A DNA stretch of 64,000 nt from NCBI GenBank assembly GCA_018222605.1, contig JAAEZZ010000006.1, positions 144,071-208,070 on the forward strand, in the 5' to 3' direction. Within the stretch, counting starts at the first letter, position 1. The number at the start of each line of letters is the position of its first letter. This DNA is from Alphaproteobacteria bacterium (GTDB lineage: Bacteria > Pseudomonadota > Alphaproteobacteria > Caulobacterales > Hyphomonadaceae). The notes beneath the pieces were generated by a model. It searched no databases and had not been told where the DNA came from. It saw only the letters and a program-made list of their open reading frames with translations. Both the position numbers and the translations under genes were made by a program. This document shows positions 38,096-45,719 of this stretch, piece by piece.

Positions 38096-39469
38096 CTATT
38101 CGACCGGGCGGTTCTCATCCAGCAGGTCGCCTTTCTTGCTCTCGGCCCGCTCCTCGGCAACCTTCTGGTCAATATGCTCATCCGGCTTCACATCGGCCGC
38201 CTCGGTCGTATCAACCTGTACGGATGATTTTGGTTTTGACTCGGTCTTTGTATGTGCCGTCTTGCTGCCGGTCAGGTCCGGGCCATTGTCAAAGCGTAGG
38301 CGATAGATCGGCTCGGGCAGGGTGAAGCCTGCATCTTCCAGCACATCCTTCGCAGCGCTGATAGCCAGCCCCCGTGCCTTGGCGAAATTCGTCTCCCTTT
38401 GGTCCACCCAACCCATAAAGCGCAGCACGATATTGGAATCGCCCACCGTCTGGATAAACGCTTCCGGGTCTGGCGTGGTCAGCACGAAGGGCAGGCCCTT
38501 CAGCGTGTCGAGGCCCAGCTGCATCGCCGCAACAGGATCATCTGCTGCGTCTACGCCCAGATCAAACTCGAACCGGCGTTCCGGATTGCGCGTATAGTTC
38601 AGGATCACCGCCTTGAAGACGGTGGAGTTCGGGATACGCAGATGGTTGCCGTCCAGTGTCATCAGTACTGTTGAGCGCGATGTAAGCCGCACGACCTTGC
38701 CTTCATGCTGGTCGATCACGACATGCTCGTTTGCCCGAAAGGGCTGACGTACACTGAGCATGATGGAAGAGATATAATTCTCCAGTGTGTCACGCACCGC
38801 AAAGCCGACCGCGATGCCGATGACACCCGCGCCGCCCAGCACCGTACCCATAATGGCCGTTGCCCCCAGAAAGTTCATCGCCACCACCAGGCCGACCAAC
38901 AGCATGATGATGCGGAACGCCCCGGCGACCAATTCTGACAGAAACGGGTTTGGCATGATCACGCGCCAGAAATTCTTCCACGAGGCCAGCAAATGTCCGA
39001 TCAGGCCGATCAGCAGAAACACGGCCAGTGCCACACCATAAAGGGGAAGGGCGCGGTAGAAATTCTTCAGGCGGCTGGACGTGGAATCCAGAAAGGGGCT
39101 GACATTGTCCTGCACCGCCAGCGTCCGCTGCATATGGTCCTCCACCGTCACGACCCCCTGCAGACGCAGGGCAATCTGCTGGGCCCGGTTGGCTGCGGCG
39201 GCATTGGCCACATCCCCACGCAATGTCACCACGCCCTCGCGCACTTCAACGGTGACGGCCTTCAGCGTGTCGATCTCCTGAAAGATGGCTGTGATACGCT
39301 TTTGTATGTCGGCATCGCTCGCGGCCGGGTCCGGCGTCTGGATGATGGGGGCGGGGTCCTCCGACGCGGCCTGATCGGGTGACTGCGCCAGCGCATGCGG
39401 CGCAGACATGACAAGACAGAGCGCCAACAGCACGCGCCCCAGCCAGCTCTTCATATGGTTGGATATCAT
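38096..39469 (-). CDS. BON-domain mechanosensitive channel (MscS family)
   Basis: The 457-residue protein has a signal peptide (about 1-28), a periplasmic BON domain (about 52-115, with TVEVREGVVTLRGDVANAA), then three or so membrane helices and an MscS core. The pore helix reads TVLGGAGVIGIAVGFAVRDTLENYISSIML, with the glycine-alanine packing of MscS TM3, and the beta domain follows (EHVVIDQHEGKVVRLTSRSTVLMTLDGNHLRIPNS). It likely opens on membrane tension. A charged tail of about 60 residues ends the protein. It faces the GAF-GGDEF gene tail to tail. Confidence 0.9.
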   Translation of the reverse strand: MISNHMKSWLGRVLLALCLVMSAPHALAQSPDQAASEDPAPIIQTPDPAASDADIQKRITAIFQEIDTLKAVTVEVREGVVTLRGDVANAAAANRAQQIALRLQGVVTVEDHMQRTLAVQDNVSPFLDSTSSRLKNFYRALPLYGVALAVFLLIGLIGHLLASWKNFWRVIMPNPFLSELVAGAFRIIMLLVGLVVAMNFLGATAIMGTVLGGAGVIGIAVGFAVRDTLENYISSIMLSVRQPFRANEHVVIDQHEGKVVRLTSRSTVLMTLDGNHLRIPNSTVFKAVILNYTRNPERRFEFDLGVDAADDPVAAMQLGLDTLKGLPFVLTTPDPEAFIQTVGDSNIVLRFMGWVDQRETNFAKARGLAISAAKDVLEDAGFTLPEPIYRLRFDNGPDLTGSKTAHTKTESKPKSSVQVDTTEAADVKPDEHIDQKVAEERAESKKGDLLDENRPVE

Positions 39470-39579
39470 ACAATCAGTCTCCCCAGGGCCTAGCCTAACA
39501 ACCTACCTTGACTGTATCAGTTCCCAAAGCTCGGTATATGCTTCAGGGCCGCTGAACATTTATCCTCAAGGAGAGCCGC

Positions 39580-39605
39580 TCATCCTGAGCGAAGTCGAAG
39601 GATGA
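39580..39605. repeat. Short palindromic repeat element
   Basis: The 26-base unit starts TCATCCTGAGCGAAG and ends AGGATGA. TCATCCT (39580-39586) pairs with AGGATGA (39599-39605) and an inner CGA-AG-TCG forms a second small stem. I recall near-identical units dispersed between genes in many bacterial genomes, but their copy number here cannot be tested within one window. No gene is seen in the whole stretch 39470-39835. Confidence 0.6.
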
Positions 39606-39632
39606 CTGCTAAGAGAGATAATGCTCTTCCTT

Positions 39633-39730
39633 GTCACCCCGGAATTTGCAGAGCAAATATCCGGGGCCCAGAGCGGGGCCGCAAATGCGAACTGGGTCCG
39701 GGATAAATCCTTCGGATCTTCGGGGATGAC
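39633..39730. repeat. Composite palindromic repeat (cruciform-like)
   Basis: The outer arms GTCACCCC (39633-39640) and GGGGATGAC (39722-39730) pair with one bulge. Inside them are a hairpin ATTTGC-AGA-GCAAAT (39644-39658) and a larger stem in which 39658-39671 pairs with 39692-39705 with two mismatches, plus ATCC-TTC-GGAT near 39707-39717. The nested design is typical of non-coding interspersed elements (REP/MITE-like). There is no reading frame in it. Confidence 0.6.
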
Positions 39731-39835
39731 AGCATCGGCCACTTATCCCACAAAAAACCACCCCCAACCTGCAGCAAACACTGACCCAAAAATAAACTTT
39801 TCCGACACCCTCCGCACCCGGTGTATAGTGGATCC

Positions 39836-40210
39836 ATGTCTGATCCGCGTTTCGCCCCGGCCTATGCCTATGTCCACCCGGTCTTCTGGCCGTGGCTCTG
39901 GCTGCAGCTGTGGGCCATTGCGATTCATCAAAAAGAGACGGGTCAGGACTTTCTGCTCAACGTCACGCGTTGCGGCTTCGTTCGCATCAAATACGTGTCG
40001 GACGTTCGCAAGCCCAAGCCGAGCAATCTCTATACATATGAAGCGCCAGCTGTCCCAGCCTGGGAGCGCCCCGCGCTCGGTAGTGATCTTCCCATTGAGT
40101 TCGCAGAGGACGCCCAGCCGCTTATCCTGAGCGCGCTTGTGGACGCCCTGCGTGTGGCCCTCGCAGACCTGCGCGCGATCCATCCTGCCCCCAGCCTGGA
40201 CAGCTCCTGA
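39836..40210 (+). CDS. Unrecognised 124-residue protein
   Basis: I do not recognise this protein. It starts MSDPRFAPAYAYVHPVFWPWLW, is rich in tryptophan and proline near the N-terminus, has one weak hydrophobic stretch (about 17-32) and ends with a helical part (LILSALVDALRVALADLRAI). No signal peptide, catalytic motif or repeat is seen. Codon use is like the neighbouring real genes. A GTG at 39821 would add five residues. Confidence 0.55.
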   Translation: MSDPRFAPAYAYVHPVFWPWLWLQLWAIAIHQKETGQDFLLNVTRCGFVRIKYVSDVRKPKPSNLYTYEAPAVPAWERPALGSDLPIEFAEDAQPLILSALVDALRVALADLRAIHPAPSLDSS

Positions 40211-40541
40211 CACATCCCTGACGGCTGCATTCAACTTACCCCACCGGATGGCCCCCGCCATGCCGGGCGAACGTGCTGGCGGAAGGGGCATGTCCGCTTA
40301 TTCAGCGTCTGTTTTCTTTGTATCTAAGGATTTTTCACCTTATACGGGAATTCTTTATGGTAAATATATGGTTGAAATGATCTTCTTCATCTGATTATGA
40401 CTTAATTCCATGCTTTTTGAGAATTTTTAACCTTGGGGACGGGGAAGAGCTTTCTCAGGGCAGACGATTGTGCTTATGGGCTCTAATCGAAAGGGATGGG
40501 ATAGGTTTTTAAAAAGCCATTCCGGAATAAGTGGTGGGTAA
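40211..40541 (+). other. 331-base intergenic stretch, low GC, no gene
   Basis: From about 40300 the sequence drops to a markedly AT-rich composition up to the sulfotransferase start. A 34-codon frame at 40290 has no support. It probably holds the sulfotransferase promoter, but I cannot point to a specific -35/-10 pair. Confidence 0.5.
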
Positions 40542-41402
40542 ATGATGGACGTGTTGCACAAAACAAAGTGTGCGCCGGACGCGATCGTGATTGGTGCGAT
40601 GCGAGCGGGCACGACCGCTTTGTATAGAAGCCTTATGGAAAGTCAGCTGGTTGCCGTTCCTGAGGCAAAGGAAACGGATTATTATTTGACGCCGGACCAT
40701 CTGGCCCGCGGCGAGAAATGGTATCGCAGCCAGTTCCGCAATTCGGACCTGCCCTGGATCGATATCTGCCCAAACTATACCAAGCGGGATGTCTTCCCAG
40801 GTGCTGTTACCCGTGTCCACGAGAATGCTCCGGATGCGAAGCTTGTTTTCATCGCGCGCGATCCGGTGACACGCGCGGTATCGCAATACAATCATACGTT
40901 CATGCATAGGGCGTCCATTCCCGCACCTTCGGAACTGCTGGAGTCGAGCCAGGGGGAGCATATTCTCAAGGTCAGTAAGTATGCCTACCAGTTGCAGCCA
41001 TACTTTGAACGCTGGTCTGCGAAAGACATTCTGATCGTGGATTTTGATGAGTTTCTGGAGGCGCCAGAAGCTGTTCTTGTGCAGATCATGAAACATGTCG
41101 GGGTTGAGAATGTGCAGGCGTCTCCGGTGCAGACGTTGCGCAAGGTCAATTCAGGGGAAGACCTGCGCCACATGCCCCGCTGGTGGGGCCAGTTGCGCGA
41201 AACCCCGGTCGGGCAATATCTGCGTGCGCGGGCACCCAGAAAGCTCATTGATAGAACCCGCTCGGTGTTGAAATCCGACAAGCCTGTCGAAATTCCGTCT
41301 TTCGACAGGGATACCAAGGCGCGTCTGGCGGAATTGCTGCGGCCGGATGCCGAACGTTTCCGCAAGATGACAGGCCGCAAATTCGCCCACTGGTCGGTCT
41401 GA
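40542..41402 (+). CDS. PAPS-dependent sulfotransferase
   Basis: The 286-residue protein belongs to the sulfotransferase family, which transfers sulfate from PAPS to hydroxyl or amino groups. The 5'-phosphosulfate loop is IGAMRAGTTALY (about 16-28) and the 3'-phosphate site is FIARDPVTRAVSQYNH (about 102-117), in the right order and distance. It lacks membrane segments. It may sulfate a surface glycan, lipid or small molecule; the acceptor is unknown. It stands alone after an AT-rich gap, without glycan genes beside it. Confidence 0.88.
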   Translation: MMDVLHKTKCAPDAIVIGAMRAGTTALYRSLMESQLVAVPEAKETDYYLTPDHLARGEKWYRSQFRNSDLPWIDICPNYTKRDVFPGAVTRVHENAPDAKLVFIARDPVTRAVSQYNHTFMHRASIPAPSELLESSQGEHILKVSKYAYQLQPYFERWSAKDILIVDFDEFLEAPEAVLVQIMKHVGVENVQASPVQTLRKVNSGEDLRHMPRWWGQLRETPVGQYLRARAPRKLIDRTRSVLKSDKPVEIPSFDRDTKARLAELLRPDAERFRKMTGRKFAHWSV

Positions 41403-41468
41403 GCCGGGCTTGTAAATTTCAACCTGTCGTGCCCTAATCCCCGTTTGCCTGGTGAGATATCACGAAGC

Positions 41469-41486
41469 GCAGAGGCGCGCCTCTGC
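41469..41486. promoter_or_regulatory. Perfect 18-bp palindrome upstream of the AbgT gene
   Basis: GCAGAGGCG followed at once by its complement CGCCTCTGC lies 36 bases before the abgT-type start. The lack of a loop and the position between promoter region and start fit a dimeric repressor's operator more than a terminator. No regulator gene lies next to it. Confidence 0.45.
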
Positions 41487-41521
41487 CCGCCGGGTAACAG
41501 ATTCTGAATTCAGGGGAGAGC

Positions 41522-43123
41522 ATGACGGACCAACCACCCGCCACGACGCAGAAAGGTTTTCTGGGCTTTGTTGAACGCACGGGAAACCGGCTGCCAGACC
41601 CGGTATTCCTGTTCTTTTATCTCATCCTCGGCTTGATGGTCGTATCGCAGATCTGCGCATGGGCAGGGGTCTCTGCCTTTCATCCGACCCAGGTGACGGA
41701 TCAGGGCGCGCCGTTGCAGATCGAATCACAAAGCCTGTTCTCGCCCGAGAATATCCAGCGGCTGTGGGTCGATATGCCGGCCACCTTCACGCACTTCCAT
41801 CCCCTCGGCTATGTTCTGGTCGTGATGCTGGGAGCCGGGGTTGCCGAACGTTCCGGCCTGTTCTCCAGCGCCATTCGTGCCGCTGTGCGCGGGGCGCCGA
41901 AACTCTTGCTGACACCGCTGGTCGCGCTCGTGGCCATGCTGTCAAACCACGCTGCCGATGCAGGCTATGTGGTGATGATCCCGCTGGCGGGCATCCTCTT
42001 TGCCTCGGCTGGCCGGCATCCGCTGGCAGGCATCGCGGCAGCCTTTGCCGGGGTGTCCGGAGGCTTCTCGGCGAACATCTCCCCCGGCCAGCTCGATGCA
42101 CTTCTGTTCGGCATCACGGAGTCGGCCTATGAGGCCAGCGGCATTGATGCTGGCTGGACCATGAACATTGCCGGCAACACCTTCTTCATCATCGCGCTGC
42201 TGGTCATCTATCTGCCAGTGATCTGGTATGTGACAGACCGCATAATAGAACCGCGACTCGGCAAATGGACGCCCGTACCCGGCGCTGCGGTGCAGGCGGG
42301 CGATGAAGACAAGCCGCTGACGGATGTACAGCGCAAGGGCCTGCGCTATGCGGCTCTGGCCCTGCTGGGCGTCTGTGCCCTGTGGGCCTTGATGACCTTT
42401 GGTCCCGGCACGCCCTTGCTTGCAGATGGCCCAGGTACGGAAGGCAATCCCTGGTATCAGAAAGCTGGCCCCTTCTTTCGCTCTCTGGTCGCGGCCTTCT
42501 TCATTCTGTTCCTGGCGGCAGGCTGGGCCTATGGCGCCGCAGCCAACACGATCAACAATCACCGTGATCTTGTGAACATGATGGCCGAGTCCATGAAGGA
42601 TATGGGCTATTATCTCGTACTCGCCTTTGCGGCGGCACACTTCGTGGCGATGTTCGGTTGGTCCAATCTGGGGCTCATCTCTGCCGTGCATGGGGCGGAT
42701 GCGATCCAGAACAGCGGTTTGCCGCTACCCATTGTGCTCGGCCTGATTGTGCTTCTGACGGGACTGTTGAACCTGTTCGTCGGGTCGGCCAGTGCGAAAT
42801 GGGCTTTGCTGGCGCCTGTGCTCGTGCCGATGCTGATGCTGCTCGGTGTCAGTCCGGAAGGCGCCACGGCGGCCTATCGTGTGGGGGACGGCGCGACAAA
42901 TATCATCACGCCACTCATGGTTTACTTCCCGCTGATCCTGGTCTTCGCCCAGCGCTGGCAAAAGGATTTCGGCATCGGCAGCCTGACAGCGATGATGATT
43001 CCCTATTCGCTGTGGATGCTGATTGGTGGTGTTGCGCTGATGATGCTGTGGATCTTCCTGGGCATCCCGCTCGGGCCTGGTGCGCCGGTGCATATCGTAT
43101 TGCCGGAAGTCGCCACCCCATAA
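41522..43123 (+). CDS. AbgT family transporter
   Basis: The 533-residue protein has about eleven hydrophobic segments and the AbgT family motifs: FVERTGNRLPDPVFLFFYLIL near the N-terminus, LSNHAADAGYVVMIPLAG, GGFSANISPGQLDALLFGITE, and the late VGSASAKWALLAPVLVPM with DGATNIITPLMVYFPLIL. Members of this family import p-aminobenzoyl-glutamate or export sulfonamide-like compounds and use proton or sodium gradients. The substrate here cannot be told. It ends at a strong bidirectional terminator. Confidence 0.93.
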   Translation: MTDQPPATTQKGFLGFVERTGNRLPDPVFLFFYLILGLMVVSQICAWAGVSAFHPTQVTDQGAPLQIESQSLFSPENIQRLWVDMPATFTHFHPLGYVLVVMLGAGVAERSGLFSSAIRAAVRGAPKLLLTPLVALVAMLSNHAADAGYVVMIPLAGILFASAGRHPLAGIAAAFAGVSGGFSANISPGQLDALLFGITESAYEASGIDAGWTMNIAGNTFFIIALLVIYLPVIWYVTDRIIEPRLGKWTPVPGAAVQAGDEDKPLTDVQRKGLRYAALALLGVCALWALMTFGPGTPLLADGPGTEGNPWYQKAGPFFRSLVAAFFILFLAAGWAYGAAANTINNHRDLVNMMAESMKDMGYYLVLAFAAAHFVAMFGWSNLGLISAVHGADAIQNSGLPLPIVLGLIVLLTGLLNLFVGSASAKWALLAPVLVPMLMLLGVSPEGATAAYRVGDGATNIITPLMVYFPLILVFAQRWQKDFGIGSLTAMMIPYSLWMLIGGVALMMLWIFLGIPLGPGAPVHIVLPEVATP

Positions 43124-43128
43124 AACAA

Positions 43129-43158
43129 AGTGCCCCCGGATTTGCATCCGGGGGCACT
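43129..43158. terminator. Bidirectional terminator between AbgT and mlaC
   Basis: A perfect 13-bp stem (43129-43141 with 43146-43158) closes on TTGC. It begins six bases after the AbgT stop; an A-rich run precedes it and T residues follow it, so it can end transcription from both convergent genes. Confidence 0.9.
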
Positions 43159-43183
43159 GTTTGTCTGCTTCAGGAAAGCGGGC

Positions 43184-43813
43184 CTAGCTGCGCTTTTTGC
43201 TTTCTAGATTCTTCTTCATGTCTTCGATCTTGTCGATCAGCGCATCGGCAGAGCCATTGGTGCGGTCTAGCAGGGCCAGGAACTGGGCGCGCTGTTCAAT
43301 GGCCAGCCAGATCAGATTGCCATCCAGGTTCAGGGCCACATCGACGACCTGATACTTGCCGTCACGTGTCAGCACACGCCAGCGGACATCCATGTCCTTG
43401 CCGTCCTGACGCTTGATGACGGTGTTCACGATGGAATCGGTAGGGGAGCGATCTACGGAATCCTTCACAACCACGGCTTCGCCGCGATAGTCATCGAGTT
43501 CGTTTTCATACACGGCCAAAGCGTATTCGCGGAAAACCTTGCGATAGCGGGCCAACTCATCATCGGTGAAACGACGGGCATATTTGCCGATGGCAAAGTT
43601 CGATACGGCCGTCATGTCTGTGAATTCGTCCATATAGGCGTTGAATTTCTCCGTCCGCTCTTCAGCGTTCAGCGACGGGTCGTTCAGCGATGCCAGCACT
43701 TCACTGGCATTCTTCTGGACATAAGCTTCGGTTTTGGCATCCGCAAAGGCGGACGGCACGGTCATCATCACCACCGCGCCGGCCACAGCGAGGTGTCGGA
43801 ATAGGTGAGTCAC
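43184..43813 (-). CDS. mlaC: MlaC-type periplasmic phospholipid-binding protein
   Basis: The 209-residue product has a signal peptide (about 1-24, ending SAFA) and matches the MlaC/Ttg2D family: FTDMTAVSNFAIGKYARRFTDDELARYRKVFREY and VVVKDSV ... VRWRVLTRDGKYQVVDVALNLDGNLIWLA. MlaC ferries phospholipids between MlaA at the outer membrane and the MlaFEDB complex. Here it follows mlaA by 33 bases on the same strand, while the inner-membrane ABC genes are not in the window. Confidence 0.9.
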   Translation of the reverse strand: MTHLFRHLAVAGAVVMMTVPSAFADAKTEAYVQKNASEVLASLNDPSLNAEERTEKFNAYMDEFTDMTAVSNFAIGKYARRFTDDELARYRKVFREYALAVYENELDDYRGEAVVVKDSVDRSPTDSIVNTVIKRQDGKDMDVRWRVLTRDGKYQVVDVALNLDGNLIWLAIEQRAQFLALLDRTNGSADALIDKIEDMKKNLESKKRS

Positions 43814-43846
43814 TTCATTGCTCCTGTATCTGGTCTAAGGCCAGGG

Positions 43847-44602
43847 CTAGTCTTCAAATTCGTCAAAATCAGGGAGATCTTCGTACGCTTCTTCCTCATT
43901 CAGACGACCATTACGGATTGCTGCCTGACGCTGGGATGAATAGATGCGACGAAGCGCGACATAAGGTTCGGGCTGGGCGTTCAGCTGTTTGATCTGATCA
44001 TCCAGCGCGACACGGGCATTCAGCCCGCCAAGTACGGCGCGTCCAATGGCGATATGGTCATCCAGGTCGGGGTTATTGTCGAACTCGGTCCAGGTGAGGG
44101 GATCCATTGCACGGTCGACGCCGGTACCGAACAAGTCACGCGGTGTGGTAGGGCCCATCAGCGGCAGAACCAGATAGGGGCCGCTGTCGACGCCCCAGAC
44201 AGCCAACGTCTGGCCGAAATCCTCATTATGGCCTTCAATGCCATTATATTCTGCGACGTCCCACAGGCCGGCAATGCCAAACGTGGTGTTGACCATGAAG
44301 CGGCCCAGCGTGGTGCCAGCCCGGTCGCCTTCGCCTTGCAGCAGGTCATTCACAAAGATGACGGGGGACTTCAGGTTCTGCAGGAAATCGCCAATCCGGT
44401 CACGCGCAAACCGCGGGGTGACGGTTTCATAGGCGCTTGCGGCAGGGCCCAGAGCGTATTTGTCGACTTCATTATTGAAGGCGAACATCTGGCGATTGAA
44501 CCCTTCATAGGGGTCATTCACCACGCCTGTTTCCGCCGTTTGTGTGGAGGCGCAAGCCGTTAGACCCGCAACCATGGCACATGCTAAAAGCCGCTTCGAC
44601 AT
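43847..44602 (-). CDS. mlaA: MlaA/VacJ outer-membrane lipoprotein
   Basis: The 251-residue product starts with a lipoprotein signal (lipobox LTAC, Cys17) and shows the VacJ/MlaA signatures DPYEGFNRQMFAFNNEVDKYALGP, SPVIFVNDLLQGE and GPYLVLPLMGPTTPRDLFGTGVD. It removes phospholipids from the outer leaflet of the outer membrane and passes them to MlaC. It is the first gene of the mlaA-mlaC pair; the divergent gene is the SahR-like regulator. Confidence 0.93.
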   Translation of the reverse strand: MSKRLLACAMVAGLTACASTQTAETGVVNDPYEGFNRQMFAFNNEVDKYALGPAASAYETVTPRFARDRIGDFLQNLKSPVIFVNDLLQGEGDRAGTTLGRFMVNTTFGIAGLWDVAEYNGIEGHNEDFGQTLAVWGVDSGPYLVLPLMGPTTPRDLFGTGVDRAMDPLTWTEFDNNPDLDDHIAIGRAVLGGLNARVALDDQIKQLNAQPEPYVALRRIYSSQRQAAIRNGRLNEEEAYEDLPDFDEFED

Positions 44603-44675
44603 CGTATTAACCCCGCTGGTAGAAGTCGCTAAATGGTTGCTGTCAGTGTCACCTTCAACACTTAATTTTGTAATG

Positions 44676-44691
44676 TGTAATTAAAATTACA
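44676..44691. promoter_or_regulatory. AT-rich inverted repeat in the mlaA / regulator intergenic region
   Basis: TGTAATT (44676-44682) and AATTACA (44685-44691) form a 7-bp inverted repeat with a two-base centre. It lies 74 bases from the mlaA start and 50 from the regulator start, so it could act on either. A role as operator is inference. Confidence 0.4.
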
Positions 44692-44715
44692 TATGCAGAC
44701 TGCTATTGCTAAAAC

Positions 44716-44735
44716 ATATAAATCGATGTTTATAT
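44716..44735 (+). promoter_or_regulatory. Candidate autoregulatory operator of the ArsR-methyltransferase regulator
   Basis: ATATAAA, six bases TCGATG, then TTTATAT. This 20-base palindrome ends six bases before the regulator's ATG. Its size and place suit a winged-helix dimer that represses its own operon. Whether it matches the published SahR motif has to be checked by alignment. Confidence 0.5.
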
Positions 44736-44741
44736 CATTAA

Positions 44742-45719
44742 ATGAATTCCCAGCTTTCCCCCCTGATAGACTGTCTTCGCGCGGCAGGTGAACCTACGCG
44801 TCTGAGAATATTGGCTTTATTGCGTCAGAGAGACCTCTCTGTCGGGGAATTGGTGCAGCTTCTGGAGCAAAGTCAGCCCCGCCTGTCACACCATTTGAAG
44901 GCTTTGACGGCGGCTGGTCTGGTCGAAAGATTGCCGGAAGGGTCCTTCGTTTTTTATCGTTCTGCGACGCAGGGCATGGGCAAAACCTTCCTTGATTCGC
45001 TCTTCTCACAGCTTTCGGAAGATGATCCGGAACTCGCAAAGGATGCCGAGCGCCTGGAAGAGGTCAGCTCCGCACGCGCCACCTCCGCGGAGGCTTATTT
45101 CTCGTCCATCGCCGAGAACTGGGACCGGCTGCGCTCCATGCACTCGCCCAGCGAGGCCATTGAGAAGGCGCTGCTGGAACTGGCTGGGCCGGGCCCGTTC
45201 GCACGCATGTTGGACTTCGGAACCGGCACGGGCCGGATGCTGAGCCTGTTCGCGCCTCTGGCGGCGGAGGCGGAAGGTATTGATCTCAGCCATCACATGC
45301 TGACTGTGGCACGCGCCAATCTGGAGCGCGACGGCGTCGAGACTGCGCGTGTCCGCCAGGGCAATGTCACCTCTGTGCCGTTCGAGACGGCGAGCGCTGA
45401 CCTCGTGATCATCCATCAGGTGCTGCACTATATGGACGCCCCGAATCGCGCGATTGCCGAGGCAGGCCGTGTGCTGAAGCCCGGCGGGAAACTGCTGATC
45501 GTGGACTTTGCGCCCCATGATCTTGAATTCCTGCGCGCCGAGCATGGCCACCACCGTCTGGGCATGTCGCACGAGGCGATGTCAGCCTGGGCCAGCGATT
45601 CCGGCCTGACAATTGATCCCCCGCTTTCCTTCGCGCCCCCCGCCGGCGAGGAAGAAGGCCTTACCGTGAATATATGGAAGGCGGTCAAACCGGCCGCTTC
45701 CGTGGAGAATGCTGCATGA
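44742..45719 (+). CDS. ArsR-type regulator fused to a SAM-dependent methyltransferase domain (SahR-like)
   Basis: The 325-residue protein has an ArsR winged-helix domain (about 1-90; LVQLLEQSQPRLSHHLKALTAAGLV is the recognition helix region) fused to a class I methyltransferase domain (about 140-300) with motif I LDFGTGTGRML and IIHQVLHYM, LKPGGKLLIVDF. Fusions of this layout are known as SahR, regulators of the methionine cycle that bind S-adenosylhomocysteine; that assignment rests on architecture plus the downstream metF-metH genes. The fused domain may be a ligand sensor and not an enzyme. The stop overlaps the metF start (ATGA). A palindrome sits right before its start. Confidence 0.85.
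   Translation: MNSQLSPLIDCLRAAGEPTRLRILALLRQRDLSVGELVQLLEQSQPRLSHHLKALTAAGLVERLPEGSFVFYRSATQGMGKTFLDSLFSQLSEDDPELAKDAERLEEVSSARATSAEAYFSSIAENWDRLRSMHSPSEAIEKALLELAGPGPFARMLDFGTGTGRMLSLFAPLAAEAEGIDLSHHMLTVARANLERDGVETARVRQGNVTSVPFETASADLVIIHQVLHYMDAPNRAIAEAGRVLKPGGKLLIVDFAPHDLEFLRAEHGHHRLGMSHEAMSAWASDSGLTIDPPLSFAPPAGEEEGLTVNIWKAVKPAASVENAA

Noticed and set aside
39470..39835. Possible CRISPR array because of clustered repeats
   Set aside because: The two palindromic units differ from each other, there is no regular repeat-spacer spacing and no cas gene in the window.
40290..40394. A 34-codon frame in the gap before the sulfotransferase
   Set aside because: No ribosome-binding site, no family and the frame runs across the GC drop.
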